DNA of 64,000 nucleotides from Prochlorococcus marinus str. MIT 9301 (GCF_000015965.1 NC_009091.1:62001-126000), one strand, 5' to 3'; shown: positions 43,099 through 52,890, counted from the first letter of the stretch. Notes: generated by a model not told the origin, from the letters alone. Numbers and translations: made by a program.

Positions 43099-44220
43099 TT
43101 AGTTATTTTGTAGATTAGTAATATCAGTTGGTATTACTTTTAATTTAATAAATTTATTTTTACGCTTCAATAATATATTTACTTGTTTTTTGATACCATT
43201 TTTACTAATTTGTTCTATTACGTCTGATGCTGTTTCAATATCTTTATTTCCTATTTTAATTAAAATATCATCTATCTTGATTCCACTTTTTTCAGCTGGA
43301 CTGTTTGGTACTACATATCCAACTTTTACAACCTTATTTTTTCTCTCAGAAATACTTTCTTCTATTAGGCTAATTCCAATCATAGGATGTATTACTTTCC
43401 CATTTTGTAAAAGTTGATAGGCAATTTCCTTAGCTTTATTAATTGGGATTGCAAAACTCAAACCCGCTCCTGGACCTGATCTTATCAACGTATTAATACC
43501 AATTACTTCACCATCGCTATTCAACAGTGGACCTCCAGAATTGCCAGGATTAATAGCAGCGTCTGTTTGTATCAGTTCAAGTTTTTTATCATATATTCCT
43601 AATTGATTTACGTTTCTATTTAGATTACTAATAATACCAAGAGTAACTGTGTTTTCCAGTCCGAATGGATTTCCAACTGCTATAGCCCAATCACCAACTT
43701 TAATCTTTGCAGAATCGCCCAATTTTGCTTTTGGCCAAGGCCCTTTCCCTTCAATCTTTAACACAGCTAAATCAGTAAAAGAGTCTTGACCTATCAGTTG
43801 GGCGTTTAATTTTTTGCCGTTGGTTAAACCAACAATTACCTTATCTGATCCATTCACTACATGAGCATTGGTCATGACAAGTCCATCTGCAAATATAAAT
43901 CCACTGCCTTGGTTTTGCTCTATCCTTGGTCGGTTTTCGTTAGGCAAATCTAATCCAAAAAATCTTTCAAAATATGGGTCTATAAATAGTTGAGAATTTC
44001 TTGGAAATTTTCTTTTTTTAACATATCTTTGAGTATCAATTGTCACCACAGCTGCACCGGTTCTCTCTACAGCTTTTGTTATGAAAGATTTGTTTGAAAA
44101 TAAACTAACTTCATTAATGTTTGATTTGCTTAATGGTTGGGATATTACTTTTGCAGGATATGTAATGCCTATTGGAATTAATGAGACGATTACTAATAGC
44201 TTATGGATGTATCTTTTCAA
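43099..44220 (-). CDS. HtrA/Deg-type periplasmic serine protease
   Basis: A 373-residue protein with a signal peptide or anchor at 1-28 (KLLVIVSLIPIGITYPA), a trypsin-like domain and one PDZ domain (about 275-365, with VGYVVPNSPAEKSGIKIDDI). The catalytic triad is His120 (TNAHVV), Asp150 (FTDLAVLK) and Ser228 (NPGNSGGPLL). Cyanobacteria have HhoA, HhoB and HtrA; a single PDZ is typical. It degrades damaged proteins outside the cytoplasm or in the thylakoid lumen. Its 3' end faces the twin-CX3C gene. Confidence 0.95.
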   Translation of the reverse strand: MKRYIHKLLVIVSLIPIGITYPAKVISQPLSKSNINEVSLFSNKSFITKAVERTGAAVVTIDTQRYVKKRKFPRNSQLFIDPYFERFFGLDLPNENRPRIEQNQGSGFIFADGLVMTNAHVVNGSDKVIVGLTNGKKLNAQLIGQDSFTDLAVLKIEGKGPWPKAKLGDSAKIKVGDWAIAVGNPFGLENTVTLGIISNLNRNVNQLGIYDKKLELIQTDAAINPGNSGGPLLNSDGEVIGINTLIRSGPGAGLSFAIPINKAKEIAYQLLQNGKVIHPMIGISLIEESISERKNKVVKVGYVVPNSPAEKSGIKIDDILIKIGNKDIETASDVIEQISKNGIKKQVNILLKRKNKFIKLKVIPTDITNLQNN

Positions 44221-44393
44221 TTTTGATTTTCTTGTGTTTTTTCAGAGATTAAATCCACCATACTAGTGTAATTTAAATATAACTAGTAATTTAATTAATT
44301 GAATCTAGAGAATAATTTAGTGACTTAAAATAGCTAAATTTCTTTTTTTCGGGCTATGATATTAAACATATATCCAATTAATTTATAAACTCA

Positions 44394-44657
44394 ATGACTA
44401 TTTTATTTCCAATTATATATTCTGCGGCCTTAACCTATTTAGTGTGGAAAGCTTTTAAAGTAATGTCTAATGGCTGGGGTATATCTGATAATAAAAATCA
44501 ACGTTTAGGTACTTCAAGTTTTAAACAAAAAAAGTACACAATACATCCAGAACTTTTAGATAAATCGGGTAATATAACAGAAGAGGAGCTTTTAACAGTT
44601 AGGTTTTCTAATGATAATGACTCTACATTAGAAGAAAAAGGTTCAACAACTGATTAA
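44394..44657 (+). CDS. DUF2973 family small membrane protein
   Basis: An 87-residue protein with one N-terminal membrane helix (about 3-22, LFPIIYSAALTYLVWKAFKV) followed by a polar segment and TIHPELLDKSGNITEEELLT, which matches the conserved HPE-hydrophobic-D-x-x-G-x-hydrophobic pattern of DUF2973, a cyanobacterial family of unknown role. The C-terminus is acidic. The next gene starts 22 bases downstream, so they form an operon. Confidence 0.75.
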   Translation: MTILFPIIYSAALTYLVWKAFKVMSNGWGISDNKNQRLGTSSFKQKKYTIHPELLDKSGNITEEELLTVRFSNDNDSTLEEKGSTTD

Positions 44658-44679
44658 TCAAAATACATCTAAGGAAAAA

Positions 44680-45063
44680 TTGGAATTAAGAACAAAAATT
44701 GTTTCAGCGGTAATAAGATCCCTCAAATTGCCACCTAGGTTTCGTTTGAAAATAGTTAAAGAAGATCCAGTGAGACTTGAACTAAGTCTTACTCCTTCTT
44801 ACGGTAAAAATCCAGTTATTGTTGGTATAGTTGAATCTTTAGACTTAGTCGCGCGAAGAGATAGAGAGGGTAGACTACCTAGAGATCTTCAAGGGACTTG
44901 GGACTGGACTGTAAGACATGGAAAGGTTAGTACTGGAGGTTGGAATCCTATGTTAAAAGAGGCATTGCAAACAATGTTTGATACAGGATTGCCTGCCATT
45001 GTATATGAGGAATTAACTGGAGATGAGTATCGACCTGTTGATGGTCTAAGACATGTTAAATAA
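44680..45063 (+). CDS. Conserved cyanobacterial protein of unknown function, 127 aa
   Basis: A 127-residue soluble protein starting at TTG; AAGGA lies five bases upstream and supports this start. The sequence is highly patterned and basic: VSAVIRSLKLPPRFRLKIVK, then PVRLELSLTPSYG, then GTWDWTVRHGKVSTGGWNPM and EELTGDEYRPVDGLRHVK. A Trp-rich beta fold is suggested. Homologous-looking proteins are widespread in cyanobacteria, but I cannot name the family. It lies in an operon with the DUF2973 gene, followed by an hli gene. Confidence 0.75.
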   Translation: MELRTKIVSAVIRSLKLPPRFRLKIVKEDPVRLELSLTPSYGKNPVIVGIVESLDLVARRDREGRLPRDLQGTWDWTVRHGKVSTGGWNPMLKEALQTMFDTGLPAIVYEELTGDEYRPVDGLRHVK

Positions 45064-45132
45064 AAAATTTATTTTTTTTCATAAAATCTTCCTTAAAACG
45101 TTAAAATAATCTGATAGATAATTTAGTTAATT

Positions 45133-45279
45133 ATGAATAAAGACAATCAACCAAGATTTGGCTTTGTAAATTTTGCAGAAACATGGAATGGCCGTATGGC
45201 AATGATGGGTATTTTGATTGGACTTGGTACTGAATTAATTACTGGACAAAGTATTCTTCGACAAATTGGAATAGGTTAG
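45133..45279 (+). CDS. hli: High-light-inducible protein, short form
   Basis: ATG at 45133 opens a 48-residue HLIP: MNKDNQPRFGFVNFAETWNG, then RMAMMGILIGLGTELITGQS. The pigment-binding ETWNGRMAMMG matches ExxNGRxAMxG exactly. One membrane span. It is a short compact HLIP without the extension of the gene at 16826. It protects photosystem assembly under excess light. It lies 70 bases after the preceding gene and ends 4 bases before the convergent zinc-ribbon gene. Confidence 0.93.
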   Translation: MNKDNQPRFGFVNFAETWNGRMAMMGILIGLGTELITGQSILRQIGIG

Positions 45280-45283
45280 TACT

Positions 45284-45625
45284 TTACTTAATTTCTTCTG
45301 CTTTCACATCAATGGTACTTTCACTAGGCTTTTTATCTAATTGATCTTGGTTATTTATATTCTCTAAATCTGCACCGCAATTCATGCAGGTTTCACTTAA
45401 ACCTAACGATACAGCTCCACAATTACTGCATGTATTAATTTTAGATTTGTAAGAGTTAAAACCTATAAACACTAAAACTATTAATAAAAGAGGAATTAAA
45501 AATAAAAGAACTAGAATATTTCCAACAAAGCTAATGAAAAAGTTAAATCCAAAAATTGGAATAACGATAAGTATGATTAATGAGTAAGTAAGAAGATTTT
45601 TATTAGCTTTAAGAAAATAATTCAC
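45284..45625 (-). CDS. Membrane protein with C-terminal zinc ribbon
   Basis: A 113-residue protein. Two hydrophobic helices (about 12-31 and 35-55) are followed by a zinc-ribbon CSNCG-x9-CMNCG (residues about 66-84), with four well-placed Cys. The last 25 residues are acidic and disordered. Membrane-anchored zinc ribbons of this sort are common but have no single function. It starts 11 bases after the YihY-type gene on the minus strand and therefore belongs to its operon. Confidence 0.7.
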   Translation of the reverse strand: MNYFLKANKNLLTYSLIILIVIPIFGFNFFISFVGNILVLLFLIPLLLIVLVFIGFNSYKSKINTCSNCGAVSLGLSETCMNCGADLENINNQDQLDKKPSESTIDVKAEEIK

Positions 45626-45636
45626 CTTAATTATAC

Positions 45637-46566
45637 TTATCTATAATTTCTTTTTTTATTTACTAAAGTCATACTAGCAATTACTACGCTCCAACACTGT
45701 CCAAAATATAAAATCACTCCTAATAGCCATACCCATAAAGTAAGTACTAGAAAACCTCCAATAAAACCGTATGCTTGAAACCTTACTCCAAGTGAGAGAA
45801 TACTTTTACTTACTGCAAGGTTCAATGTTGTTAGGCCAATTCCAATAAGAAAAGATCCAGGTAATAGTGGTTTCAATGGAACTTTTCTACTTGGTAAAAG
45901 TGCTTGTAATAAAAGAGCCATTAAAGAAAACCCAATTAGTGGTATTGCAAACTGACCAACTTGTAATAACGGCAACTTTGATAATAAATCAGAAATAAGA
46001 TTATTAGATTTTGAAAGATTTTCTAAAACGTTACTTGGGATCATCCTAAGATTTGCACTAATTTGATCTAGTACCATTAAAAAACCAATAAAGAATACTA
46101 TTAAAAAGGCTTCAACTCTATTTCGGAGAAACTTCGAAGCTTGCACTCTCCAAGCAGCATTAACTTTTTTAGAAGGAATTTCGTCCTCCCAAAGCCTATC
46201 CGAACCTCTTTGAAGAGATAGATATGCATTTCCTGCTGTAAAAAGCAAAAACATAGCTCCAAGAATTCCTGCTCCAAAACCTTGATCTATTAATTTAAAT
46301 AATGTTGTCTCTACTAACTCAACTACTGAAGGAGGTAAAAGCTGGGCAGCAATGGCAATTATTTGTTGATCTAATCCTTCTTGTTTTCCTAGGAACCATG
46401 AAGCTATTGAAAGAGAAATAAGAAGGATGGGAAAAAATGATTGAAGTGTGTAGTATGCAAATGCAGCACTTAAATCAACACAATCAGATTTGCTCCATCG
46501 CTCACAAGCTCCCCATAAACTTTTCAATATCCAAGTTGAACTTCTCTGCATATTTATTTTCTTCAA
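45637..46566 (-). CDS. YihY/UPF0761-family inner membrane protein
   Basis: A 309-residue protein with about six membrane helices. DLSAAFAYYTLQSFFPILLI (about 31-50) is the family hallmark near the N-terminus, then TAGNAYLSLQRGSDRLWEDE and ALLPSRKVPLKPLLPGSFLI. The family was once misnamed RNase BN and is of unknown function, perhaps envelope or transport related. A second in-frame ATG is five codons in. It is the first gene of a minus-strand pair with the zinc-ribbon membrane protein. Confidence 0.88.
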   Translation of the reverse strand: MKKINMQRSSTWILKSLWGACERWSKSDCVDLSAAFAYYTLQSFFPILLISLSIASWFLGKQEGLDQQIIAIAAQLLPPSVVELVETTLFKLIDQGFGAGILGAMFLLFTAGNAYLSLQRGSDRLWEDEIPSKKVNAAWRVQASKFLRNRVEAFLIVFFIGFLMVLDQISANLRMIPSNVLENLSKSNNLISDLLSKLPLLQVGQFAIPLIGFSLMALLLQALLPSRKVPLKPLLPGSFLIGIGLTTLNLAVSKSILSLGVRFQAYGFIGGFLVLTLWVWLLGVILYFGQCWSVVIASMTLVNKKRNYR

Positions 46567-46641
46567 ATATTTATTTATTTACTTAATTTTTATTGTATCT
46601 GATTAAGAAATTTTTCAAGCAATTTTTTATTTATCATGCAA

Positions 46642-47442
46642 CTATTTTGCTAATAATAAATTGCCCCATGGCTTTAAAATTTCAAATTTTTCAATAGATC
46701 TACAAGCAATTAATGGAAAATTAACATCGCTCAAGTCTTCTCCTGGAATTAAATTTAAAGGATTTGTTTCTAACCACTCTATAGAACAATTGAGTTCTTC
46801 TAATAGAAGCCAGGCTGCTGCAATATCCCATATCTTAGGGGTAGATTCTATTGCTCCAAAAGTTTGTCCCATCGCTACACTCGTAAGATTTAAACTCGAT
46901 ACACCTAAGAGTCTGATCTTGCCAGGAAATACTGAGTTTGGTTTTTTTTGTAAAATTTTTATTGATCTACTACATAAAGAAATGCATTCACTTTGACGAT
47001 TATATTGGCTAGGATCGATTTTCTCGTTATTTAACCAAACCCCTTTACCTTTAATGGATACAAACTTTTTTTTCAATGTAGGAATTATTAAAAAAGAAGA
47101 TTCTGGTTTACCATCAACGAACCTTGCTACAGATATAGACCAGTAAGGAATACCGGCAGCGAAATTTGTTGTCCCATCGAGTGGATCGACAACCCAGTAA
47201 GCTTTTGAATTTGGAATTAGCTTTTGCCCTTCTTCACTAAGGACGCCTTCATCTGGAGCTATTGAAGCTAAGCCATCTACGATTGTTTTGTCACTCCATA
47301 AATCACAACTTGTTAATAATGAGCCATCTGCTTTGTTACTGGCGCTAATATTTCCAAAATCTTTTGTTTGGCGTTGACTAACCAATTCAAATAAAGAATC
47401 TAATTTACGTAGCTGCGTATTAGTTAAATTTGTTGGATTCAT
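46642..47442 (-). CDS. Inositol-monophosphatase-family phosphatase
   Basis: A 266-residue protein from the ATG 47440-47442 (MNPTNLTNTQLRKLDSLFEL), which avoids overlap with the gene upstream; a start at 47457 would add five residues. Metal-site motifs are present: VLSEEGQ (about 75), the loop VVDPLDGTTNFAAG (about 87-100) and WDIAAAWLLLEE (about 208-219). Bacterial relatives hydrolyse inositol phosphate, histidinol phosphate or fructose bisphosphate; HisN-like action is possible. It lies two bases after the TolC-like gene stop on the minus strand. Confidence 0.9.
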   Translation of the reverse strand: MNPTNLTNTQLRKLDSLFELVSQRQTKDFGNISASNKADGSLLTSCDLWSDKTIVDGLASIAPDEGVLSEEGQKLIPNSKAYWVVDPLDGTTNFAAGIPYWSISVARFVDGKPESSFLIIPTLKKKFVSIKGKGVWLNNEKIDPSQYNRQSECISLCSRSIKILQKKPNSVFPGKIRLLGVSSLNLTSVAMGQTFGAIESTPKIWDIAAAWLLLEELNCSIEWLETNPLNLIPGEDLSDVNFPLIACRSIEKFEILKPWGNLLLAK

Positions 47443-47444
47443 CT

Positions 47445-48872
47445 TTATAAATTGCAAATAGACTCTGCATCTTTAATTTTAGTATTATTACTATTCAAAC
47501 AATTTTTACTTTTATCAAGGAAAGTTAATCTTTCTAATTCATCTATATTCAGATTGTAACTATATATTGCATTAATATTTTTTGATTTCGCAGTACTTAA
47601 TTCACTTTGCCTAACAAGAACATCTTTTAGAGTTGATATTCCGACATCATATCTAAGTCTGGTAAGCCTTACAGACTCTTTGCTAGATTCAATTTCTTTA
47701 AGAGAAGAGATTATTTTTTCTTCATTTAATTTAAGATTTAAATAGGCCTTACTAATACTTGTGGTTAAAACATTTTTTAGATTTTCATAGACATATTTTT
47801 CGGATTCTGCATCTGCTATTTTTGATTTGTAGGAGTTCTTATTTTGTCCGCCATCAAAAATGCTCCATGCAAAATTTAGACTTATGGTATTTGTATAATT
47901 AGATCCTGATTTTTCAGAGTCGATTTTAGTTGCTAAAGAGTCACCCTTTGAAAATGTACTAGATAATGAATTACTGATATAGATATTTGGCCTATTTTGA
48001 GCTAAAAAGCTCTCTGCTTGGCTCTTTTTGATTGATGTTTGAAAAATAAGGTTTTTTAGGGAAAGATTTTTATCTAAACCCTCATCAATATTTTTTTTCA
48101 ATTTATGATTCCAAAAGCCTATAAGATTTTGCTCTTTATTAGTTTCTAAATCTCCCTTAACATTAAGGATCTCTTTAAGAGAAATTTTATTAATTTCATG
48201 TTCTATTTTCTTTTCATTAAGTGATTGTTGATCTCGAGATAATTGAGCTTCTGCTTCAAGAACTTCAAATTTTGTACCAATTCCAGCATCTAGCTTCGCT
48301 TTAGCATTTTTTAAACTTGTAGTTGATAAATTAAGTGTGAATTTTTTATTTTGAATATCTTGATATGACTTTTTGTATTTGTGATATCTGATTCTTGCTT
48401 CTTGAATTAAATCTTTTTTCTTAATCTCATAATTATTTTCTGCAATTTTGTAATTTGTTTTGGCAATTTTAATTTCAGATCCTCTTAGCGGAGCAATTAA
48501 ATCCCATTTAATATTCAGGGAGGGATTAGCCGTAAATTGTGATGTTTTTAAAGTAGGTGAACTGCTATTGTACTTTTTGCCTGCGACATATTTTGGTAAC
48601 CCATTGGCTTGAAAATCTAGGGATGGGTATCTTTTGGCAATTTGACTGGAAAGATTAAAGCTTGCAGAGGCTACTAGATTTTGTAATGATTTTAATTCTT
48701 GATTATTTAATACAAGTTTTTCTATTTCTTGATAATCAACAAAAGTAATATTTAATTTTTCCTCTAAAACATTATCTATGTAATTTTTTGTTTCGCTCGA
48801 TAGAACATTAAACGTATTCGTACTTAGAGTAAGTGGTAATAATAAAAAAGGATTTATTACTCTTCTAAGCAT
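47445..48872 (-). CDS. TolC-family outer membrane efflux protein
   Basis: A 475-residue protein with a signal peptide (about 1-24, RRVINPFLLLPLTLSTNTFN). Long helices with heptad-like residues alternate with beta segments, and SGSNYTNTISLNFAWSIFDG and VRLTRLRYDVGISTLKDVLV are typical of the TolC/OEP fold in two repeats. It forms a trimeric channel from periplasm to exterior for secretion or efflux. The translocase and adaptor partners are not in this window. It ends two bases before the phosphatase gene start. Confidence 0.88.
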   Translation of the reverse strand: MLRRVINPFLLLPLTLSTNTFNVLSSETKNYIDNVLEEKLNITFVDYQEIEKLVLNNQELKSLQNLVASASFNLSSQIAKRYPSLDFQANGLPKYVAGKKYNSSSPTLKTSQFTANPSLNIKWDLIAPLRGSEIKIAKTNYKIAENNYEIKKKDLIQEARIRYHKYKKSYQDIQNKKFTLNLSTTSLKNAKAKLDAGIGTKFEVLEAEAQLSRDQQSLNEKKIEHEINKISLKEILNVKGDLETNKEQNLIGFWNHKLKKNIDEGLDKNLSLKNLIFQTSIKKSQAESFLAQNRPNIYISNSLSSTFSKGDSLATKIDSEKSGSNYTNTISLNFAWSIFDGGQNKNSYKSKIADAESEKYVYENLKNVLTTSISKAYLNLKLNEEKIISSLKEIESSKESVRLTRLRYDVGISTLKDVLVRQSELSTAKSKNINAIYSYNLNIDELERLTFLDKSKNCLNSNNTKIKDAESICNL

Positions 48873-48897
48873 TTTTTATAATTTCGAAAATATTGGA

Positions 48898-50277
48898 TTA
48901 ACCAATCAAAGTATTAATAATATCATTTGAATCATCAAGAACGTGAATTTTAGTATTTATTTGAGTCTCAACTTCTTGAATATTTTTATCATCTAAAAAT
49001 AAATCAGTATTAATTTTTAACATAATAGATGGTATGTAAACAGCTTCTCCTAAATCCTTATTTTTCAACCCGTAAATTAGATCTTCTCCAGTAAGAAGAC
49101 CTGTAACAACTTGATCTTGACCCCAATAAATACTTGGCAAACCATATAAATTAATTGTTAATCCATTAATTAAATTTAATTTCTTAACTGTGGGAATTAG
49201 GGCTTCATACACTAATTTACCAACAATCCAACTAACTTTTTTTGGCTTTTTTACTTTTTGGGGTAGGTTTTGAGTCTTTTCTCTTAATGCTTCTAGAAAG
49301 TTTCTAATAGTCCCAACTCCATTAGATTCTTGTGGCATATTTTCGTAGGTTTTGTAACTAGGTAAATTTGTACCAGCAATTAAATACCATTCGTCTGCTA
49401 GCCAACAAAAACGAGTCCCAAGAGTAATTTGAAGAGAGGCTTGAATTCTCTCTACTTGTTTAATAGTTTTTTTTGCGTATTCTGGGCTGATTGATTTCAA
49501 TCCATCATTTTCAGGTCTAAATTTTGTAAGTCCTACAGGAACTATTGCGACTGAAAGTACTGTTTGAGAGTTTTTTTTGTAGAATTCAGCAAGTTCCAAA
49601 ATTGATTTCTCAAGAATATCTCCATCGTTTATGTCTGGACAAACAACAATTTGAGCATGTATTTGAATAGAGTTTTTTTCAAACCAAGAAATTTGATCAA
49701 GTATCACTCCTGCTTTTTTATTTTTTAATAATTTTTCTCTTATGGCGGGATCAGTAGCATGAACTGAAATAAAAAGTGGGGATAGTTTTTGCATAGCAAT
49801 TCTTTCCCAGTCTTCTTTTTTTAAATTCGTAAGAGTTAAATAAGAGCCATATAGGAAACTTAATCTATAATCATCATCTTTTATATATAGACTTTTTCTT
49901 TTACCACTTGGCTGTTGATCAATAAAACAAAATGGACATCTATTATTGCATTGCTTTATTGAATCAAATAATGCATCTTTAAAATTTATACCTAAATTAA
50001 CGTCTTGATCTTTTTCAATATTTATATTGTGAATTTCATGATTTTTATCTAAAACTGATATGTCTAAAATTTCTTCACTAATCAGAATCTGATAATCAAT
50101 TAAATCTCTTGGTTTTTTTCCGTTAATACTAATAATTGAATCACCTGATTCAAATCCTATTTCTTCAGCAATAGAATTAGCTTCAATACTTTCAATTTCC
50201 GCAGGGTTTATTTTATAAGTAATATTAGGAACTAAAAGATCAATGGGATCTTCTGTTAAATTAATTTCTTGCCACAC
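48898..50277 (-). CDS. Radical-SAM-like DUF512 protein (cyanobacterial FeS oxidoreductase)
   Basis: A 459-residue protein. The N-terminal part (about 20-85) is a PDZ-like domain, with EEIGFESGDSIISINGKKPR. Cys110, Cys114 and Cys117 in CNNRCPFCFIDQQ form the radical SAM cluster motif CxxxCxxC. FRPENDGLKSISPEYAKKTI and the C-terminal VTGLLTGEDLIYGLK are typical for DUF512. Its chemistry is unknown, although it is almost universal in cyanobacteria. It starts at 50277 after a spacer that also serves the divergent DUF3120 gene. Confidence 0.85.
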   Translation of the reverse strand: MWQEINLTEDPIDLLVPNITYKINPAEIESIEANSIAEEIGFESGDSIISINGKKPRDLIDYQILISEEILDISVLDKNHEIHNINIEKDQDVNLGINFKDALFDSIKQCNNRCPFCFIDQQPSGKRKSLYIKDDDYRLSFLYGSYLTLTNLKKEDWERIAMQKLSPLFISVHATDPAIREKLLKNKKAGVILDQISWFEKNSIQIHAQIVVCPDINDGDILEKSILELAEFYKKNSQTVLSVAIVPVGLTKFRPENDGLKSISPEYAKKTIKQVERIQASLQITLGTRFCWLADEWYLIAGTNLPSYKTYENMPQESNGVGTIRNFLEALREKTQNLPQKVKKPKKVSWIVGKLVYEALIPTVKKLNLINGLTINLYGLPSIYWGQDQVVTGLLTGEDLIYGLKNKDLGEAVYIPSIMLKINTDLFLDDKNIQEVETQINTKIHVLDDSNDIINTLIG

Positions 50278-50323
50278 AATTTAAGGCCAAATACTCTTGT
50301 TTATATTTATTCTAAACTTATAT

Positions 50324-50437
50324 ATGACTCAAAGTGTATTAAATACTTTTAAAAAACTAAATATAGGTGTGAAATTATGGGCCTTTTGTTTATTAAAATA
50401 TAGCATTCGCAGTTTTCTAAAACACGATTTAGATTAA
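50324..50437 (+). CDS. Possible microprotein, 37 aa
   Basis: ATG at 50324 opens 37 codons: MTQSVLNTFKKLNIGVKLWA, then FCLLKYSIRSFLKHDLD. It is basic, amphipathic and aromatic, and could be a small membrane-associated helix. It occupies most of the 178-base spacer between two divergent genes. There is no good Shine-Dalgarno sequence and no recognised family, so it could be chance in AT-rich DNA. Confidence 0.25.
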   Translation: MTQSVLNTFKKLNIGVKLWAFCLLKYSIRSFLKHDLD

Positions 50438-50455
50438 TTAAAATAACCTTTTTCA

Positions 50456-51223
50456 TTGAAAGAATTAATTACAAAAAATTTAGAAGTAAAAGATAAATTC
50501 AACTATGAATCCAATGAGATAGTTGATTCATACGAAAATAGTTTTTTATCAAATCCTATATCTTTAAGATTGTGGTCTTCTTTTTTTGTAATTTTACCTA
50601 TTTTTGTTCAAGCCCCTTGGGTTAGATTAGAACCAATAAGTGCTCTTTGTTTTACTTTTGTTATTGTCTTAGTGGCAATTGTTTTGAATCAGAAAGCATC
50701 AAATAAGTGGTTTATTGTCAGTTCATTATTACTTGGTATATCAGGTAGTTGGCTCGGTGGATGTTTGTTCTGGGGATGGTTAAGCCCATTTCCTATCCTA
50801 CACATACCTGTTGAAGCTGTTGTTCTCCCACTAGCTTTAATTGGATTTGGTACTAATTGGAAAATAGGTTCAAGTTTTTTTATATCTTCTTTATTTGGAA
50901 CCGCAGTTACCGACATTACAATATTTTTAATCGGAATCATGGATCAATGGAGGCAGGTAATTACAGCAGATTCTGAAAATGCACCTATGATTCTTCAAAA
51001 AACTTCAGAGAGTCTTATTCAAATAAAATCATTATCTATTATCTTTTTTGTTGCTCTTATACTTTGGTTTATTTCAAAAGAAATTTTAGATTCTGGCACA
51101 ATTAATACTACTAATGGCAAAGCACTCTTAGTTTCTGGTTACGTAATTCAAACGACATTAATTGTTGATGGTATTTTTATTGTTTTAGCAATTCTGCAAC
51201 CCACTTTTAGTGGATTGGTTTAA
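50456..51223 (+). CDS. DUF3120 family membrane protein
   Basis: A 255-residue protein starting at TTG. After an acidic leader of about 30 residues come seven or so hydrophobic helices. IFVQAPWVRLEPISALCFTF and GCLFWGWLSPFPILHIPVEA are typical of DUF3120, a family limited to cyanobacteria and of unknown function. Its TAA shares a base with the ATG of nadB (TAATG), so the two are translationally coupled. Confidence 0.85.
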   Translation: MKELITKNLEVKDKFNYESNEIVDSYENSFLSNPISLRLWSSFFVILPIFVQAPWVRLEPISALCFTFVIVLVAIVLNQKASNKWFIVSSLLLGISGSWLGGCLFWGWLSPFPILHIPVEAVVLPLALIGFGTNWKIGSSFFISSLFGTAVTDITIFLIGIMDQWRQVITADSENAPMILQKTSESLIQIKSLSIIFFVALILWFISKEILDSGTINTTNGKALLVSGYVIQTTLIVDGIFIVLAILQPTFSGLV

Positions 51224-52890
51224 TGTTAAGGCCTCCATTTTCGCAAGAACCGATACCAATAAATAATTGGGATGTAATCGTTATAGGCGCTGGAGCTGCT
51301 GGCCTTATGACTTGTCTTGAATTACCCTCAAATTTAAAAGTGCTCCTTTTAAATAGAAATACTAGTAAGGCATCTTCCAGTAGATGGGCTCAAGGCGGAA
51401 TTGCATCTGTTGTTAGACAAGATGATTCATTTGATCTTCATGCTGAGGATACTTTAAAAGCAGGGGATGGACTATGTGATTTTCAAGCTGTAGAAATGCT
51501 AGTTAAAGAAGCTCCAAGTTGTGTAGAAAGGTTGCAGAATTTAGGGATGATTTTTGATCAAAGTTCTGATCAACTAGCTACTACCTTGGAAGCAGCCCAT
51601 TCGCGAAGAAGAGTTTTACATGTTAAGGATCGTACTGGACGAGCATTAGTTGAAGTTCTAGAAGATCATATTGAGAATCAAAAAAATATTCTTCACTGCA
51701 GGGGTGTAAGAGTAACTGAACTTCTCATTGAAAATAAAGAATGTAGAGGAGTTCAGGTTCTTGATGGAGCAAATTTATATTGGATTAAATCTAGAGCTGT
51801 TGTTTTGGCTACAGGTGGGGGTGGGCACTTATTTACAAATACAACAAATCCTTCTCAATCCTCTGGTGAAGGGATTGCTCTTGCATGGAAAGCAGGAGCT
51901 GCTATCGAAGATTTAGAGTTCGTACAATTTCATCCAACAGCTTTAAAATTTTACGGTGCACCTTGCTTCTTAATATCTGAGGCCCTTAGAGGGGAGGGAG
52001 CGATTTTAGTTGATAAAAATGGTGACAGTCCAGTTAAAAATCTTGAAAATCGTGATCTAGCTACTAGAGATCAGGTAAGTAGAGCAATTATGAAAAATAT
52101 GCATGATAATGATGAAGATCATGTTGGCTTAGATCTTCGGTATATTGACCCAGAAAAAATTGTAGAGCGCTTCCCCACGATTTTAAGTCGATGTCAGGAT
52201 TATGGCGTTAACCCTTTAAATGAGGTTATTCCTGTAGCTCCTGCAGCTCATTATTGGATGGGAGGTGTTAAAACTGATCTAAATGCATCTTCAACAAGAA
52301 AAGGATTATATGCCGTTGGAGAAGTTGCTTCTACAGGTGTGCATGGTGCTAATAGACTGGCAAGTAATTCGCTGATGGAGTGTCTTGTTTTCGCAAGAAA
52401 AATGTCTTCAATTGTTTTGAATGACTTTTCTAAAGTTGAAAAATTTGATAGATCATTTCAAGAGTTTGATATTGAAGATCCTACAGAAGATCAAATTTCT
52501 ATAATTACTGAAAAAATTGATGAACTAAGAAAACTATGCTGGTTAAATTTAGGTGTATCTCGAAATAAGGTAAATATGAGTAAATTTTTAAATTACATTC
52601 AAAATGATATAGATAAATTAAATAAAAATGATTTACTAAATAGTCTTGAAAAAATAAAATTTGATCAAAAAATAAAACTTAGTGAACGCAATAGAAGAAC
52701 ATTAAATCTTTTACTTGATTTAAAGAATAGACAAATAACCACCATAACTTTATTAAAAGCTTGTCTATTTAGAAAGGAAAGTAGAGGAGGGCATTATAGA
52801 GATGATTTCCCTGATAAAGATAAAAATTGGGAATGCCATACTAGACAACAGTTAGATCAAAAAATTCAAAAAAGATTTATTAAAAATTAA
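51223..52890 (+). CDS. nadB: L-aspartate oxidase
   Basis: A 555-residue FAD enzyme of the succinate dehydrogenase/fumarate reductase flavoprotein family. It has VIGAGAAGLMTCLE (about 20-33), SSRWAQGGIAS, LATGGGGHLFTNTTNP, FHPTALKF, AAHYWMGGVKTD and GLYAVGEVASTGVHGANRLA with the active-site Arg and His. It oxidises aspartate to iminoaspartate for NAD synthesis with NadA. The length fits the family. Its tail overlaps the VKOR gene by 11 bases. Confidence 0.96.
   Translation: MLRPPFSQEPIPINNWDVIVIGAGAAGLMTCLELPSNLKVLLLNRNTSKASSSRWAQGGIASVVRQDDSFDLHAEDTLKAGDGLCDFQAVEMLVKEAPSCVERLQNLGMIFDQSSDQLATTLEAAHSRRRVLHVKDRTGRALVEVLEDHIENQKNILHCRGVRVTELLIENKECRGVQVLDGANLYWIKSRAVVLATGGGGHLFTNTTNPSQSSGEGIALAWKAGAAIEDLEFVQFHPTALKFYGAPCFLISEALRGEGAILVDKNGDSPVKNLENRDLATRDQVSRAIMKNMHDNDEDHVGLDLRYIDPEKIVERFPTILSRCQDYGVNPLNEVIPVAPAAHYWMGGVKTDLNASSTRKGLYAVGEVASTGVHGANRLASNSLMECLVFARKMSSIVLNDFSKVEKFDRSFQEFDIEDPTEDQISIITEKIDELRKLCWLNLGVSRNKVNMSKFLNYIQNDIDKLNKNDLLNSLEKIKFDQKIKLSERNRRTLNLLLDLKNRQITTITLLKACLFRKESRGGHYRDDFPDKDKNWECHTRQQLDQKIQKRFIKN

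Noticed and set aside
43190-43417. Plus-strand frame inside htrA
   Set aside because: Antisense to the PDZ domain of a well-supported protease gene.
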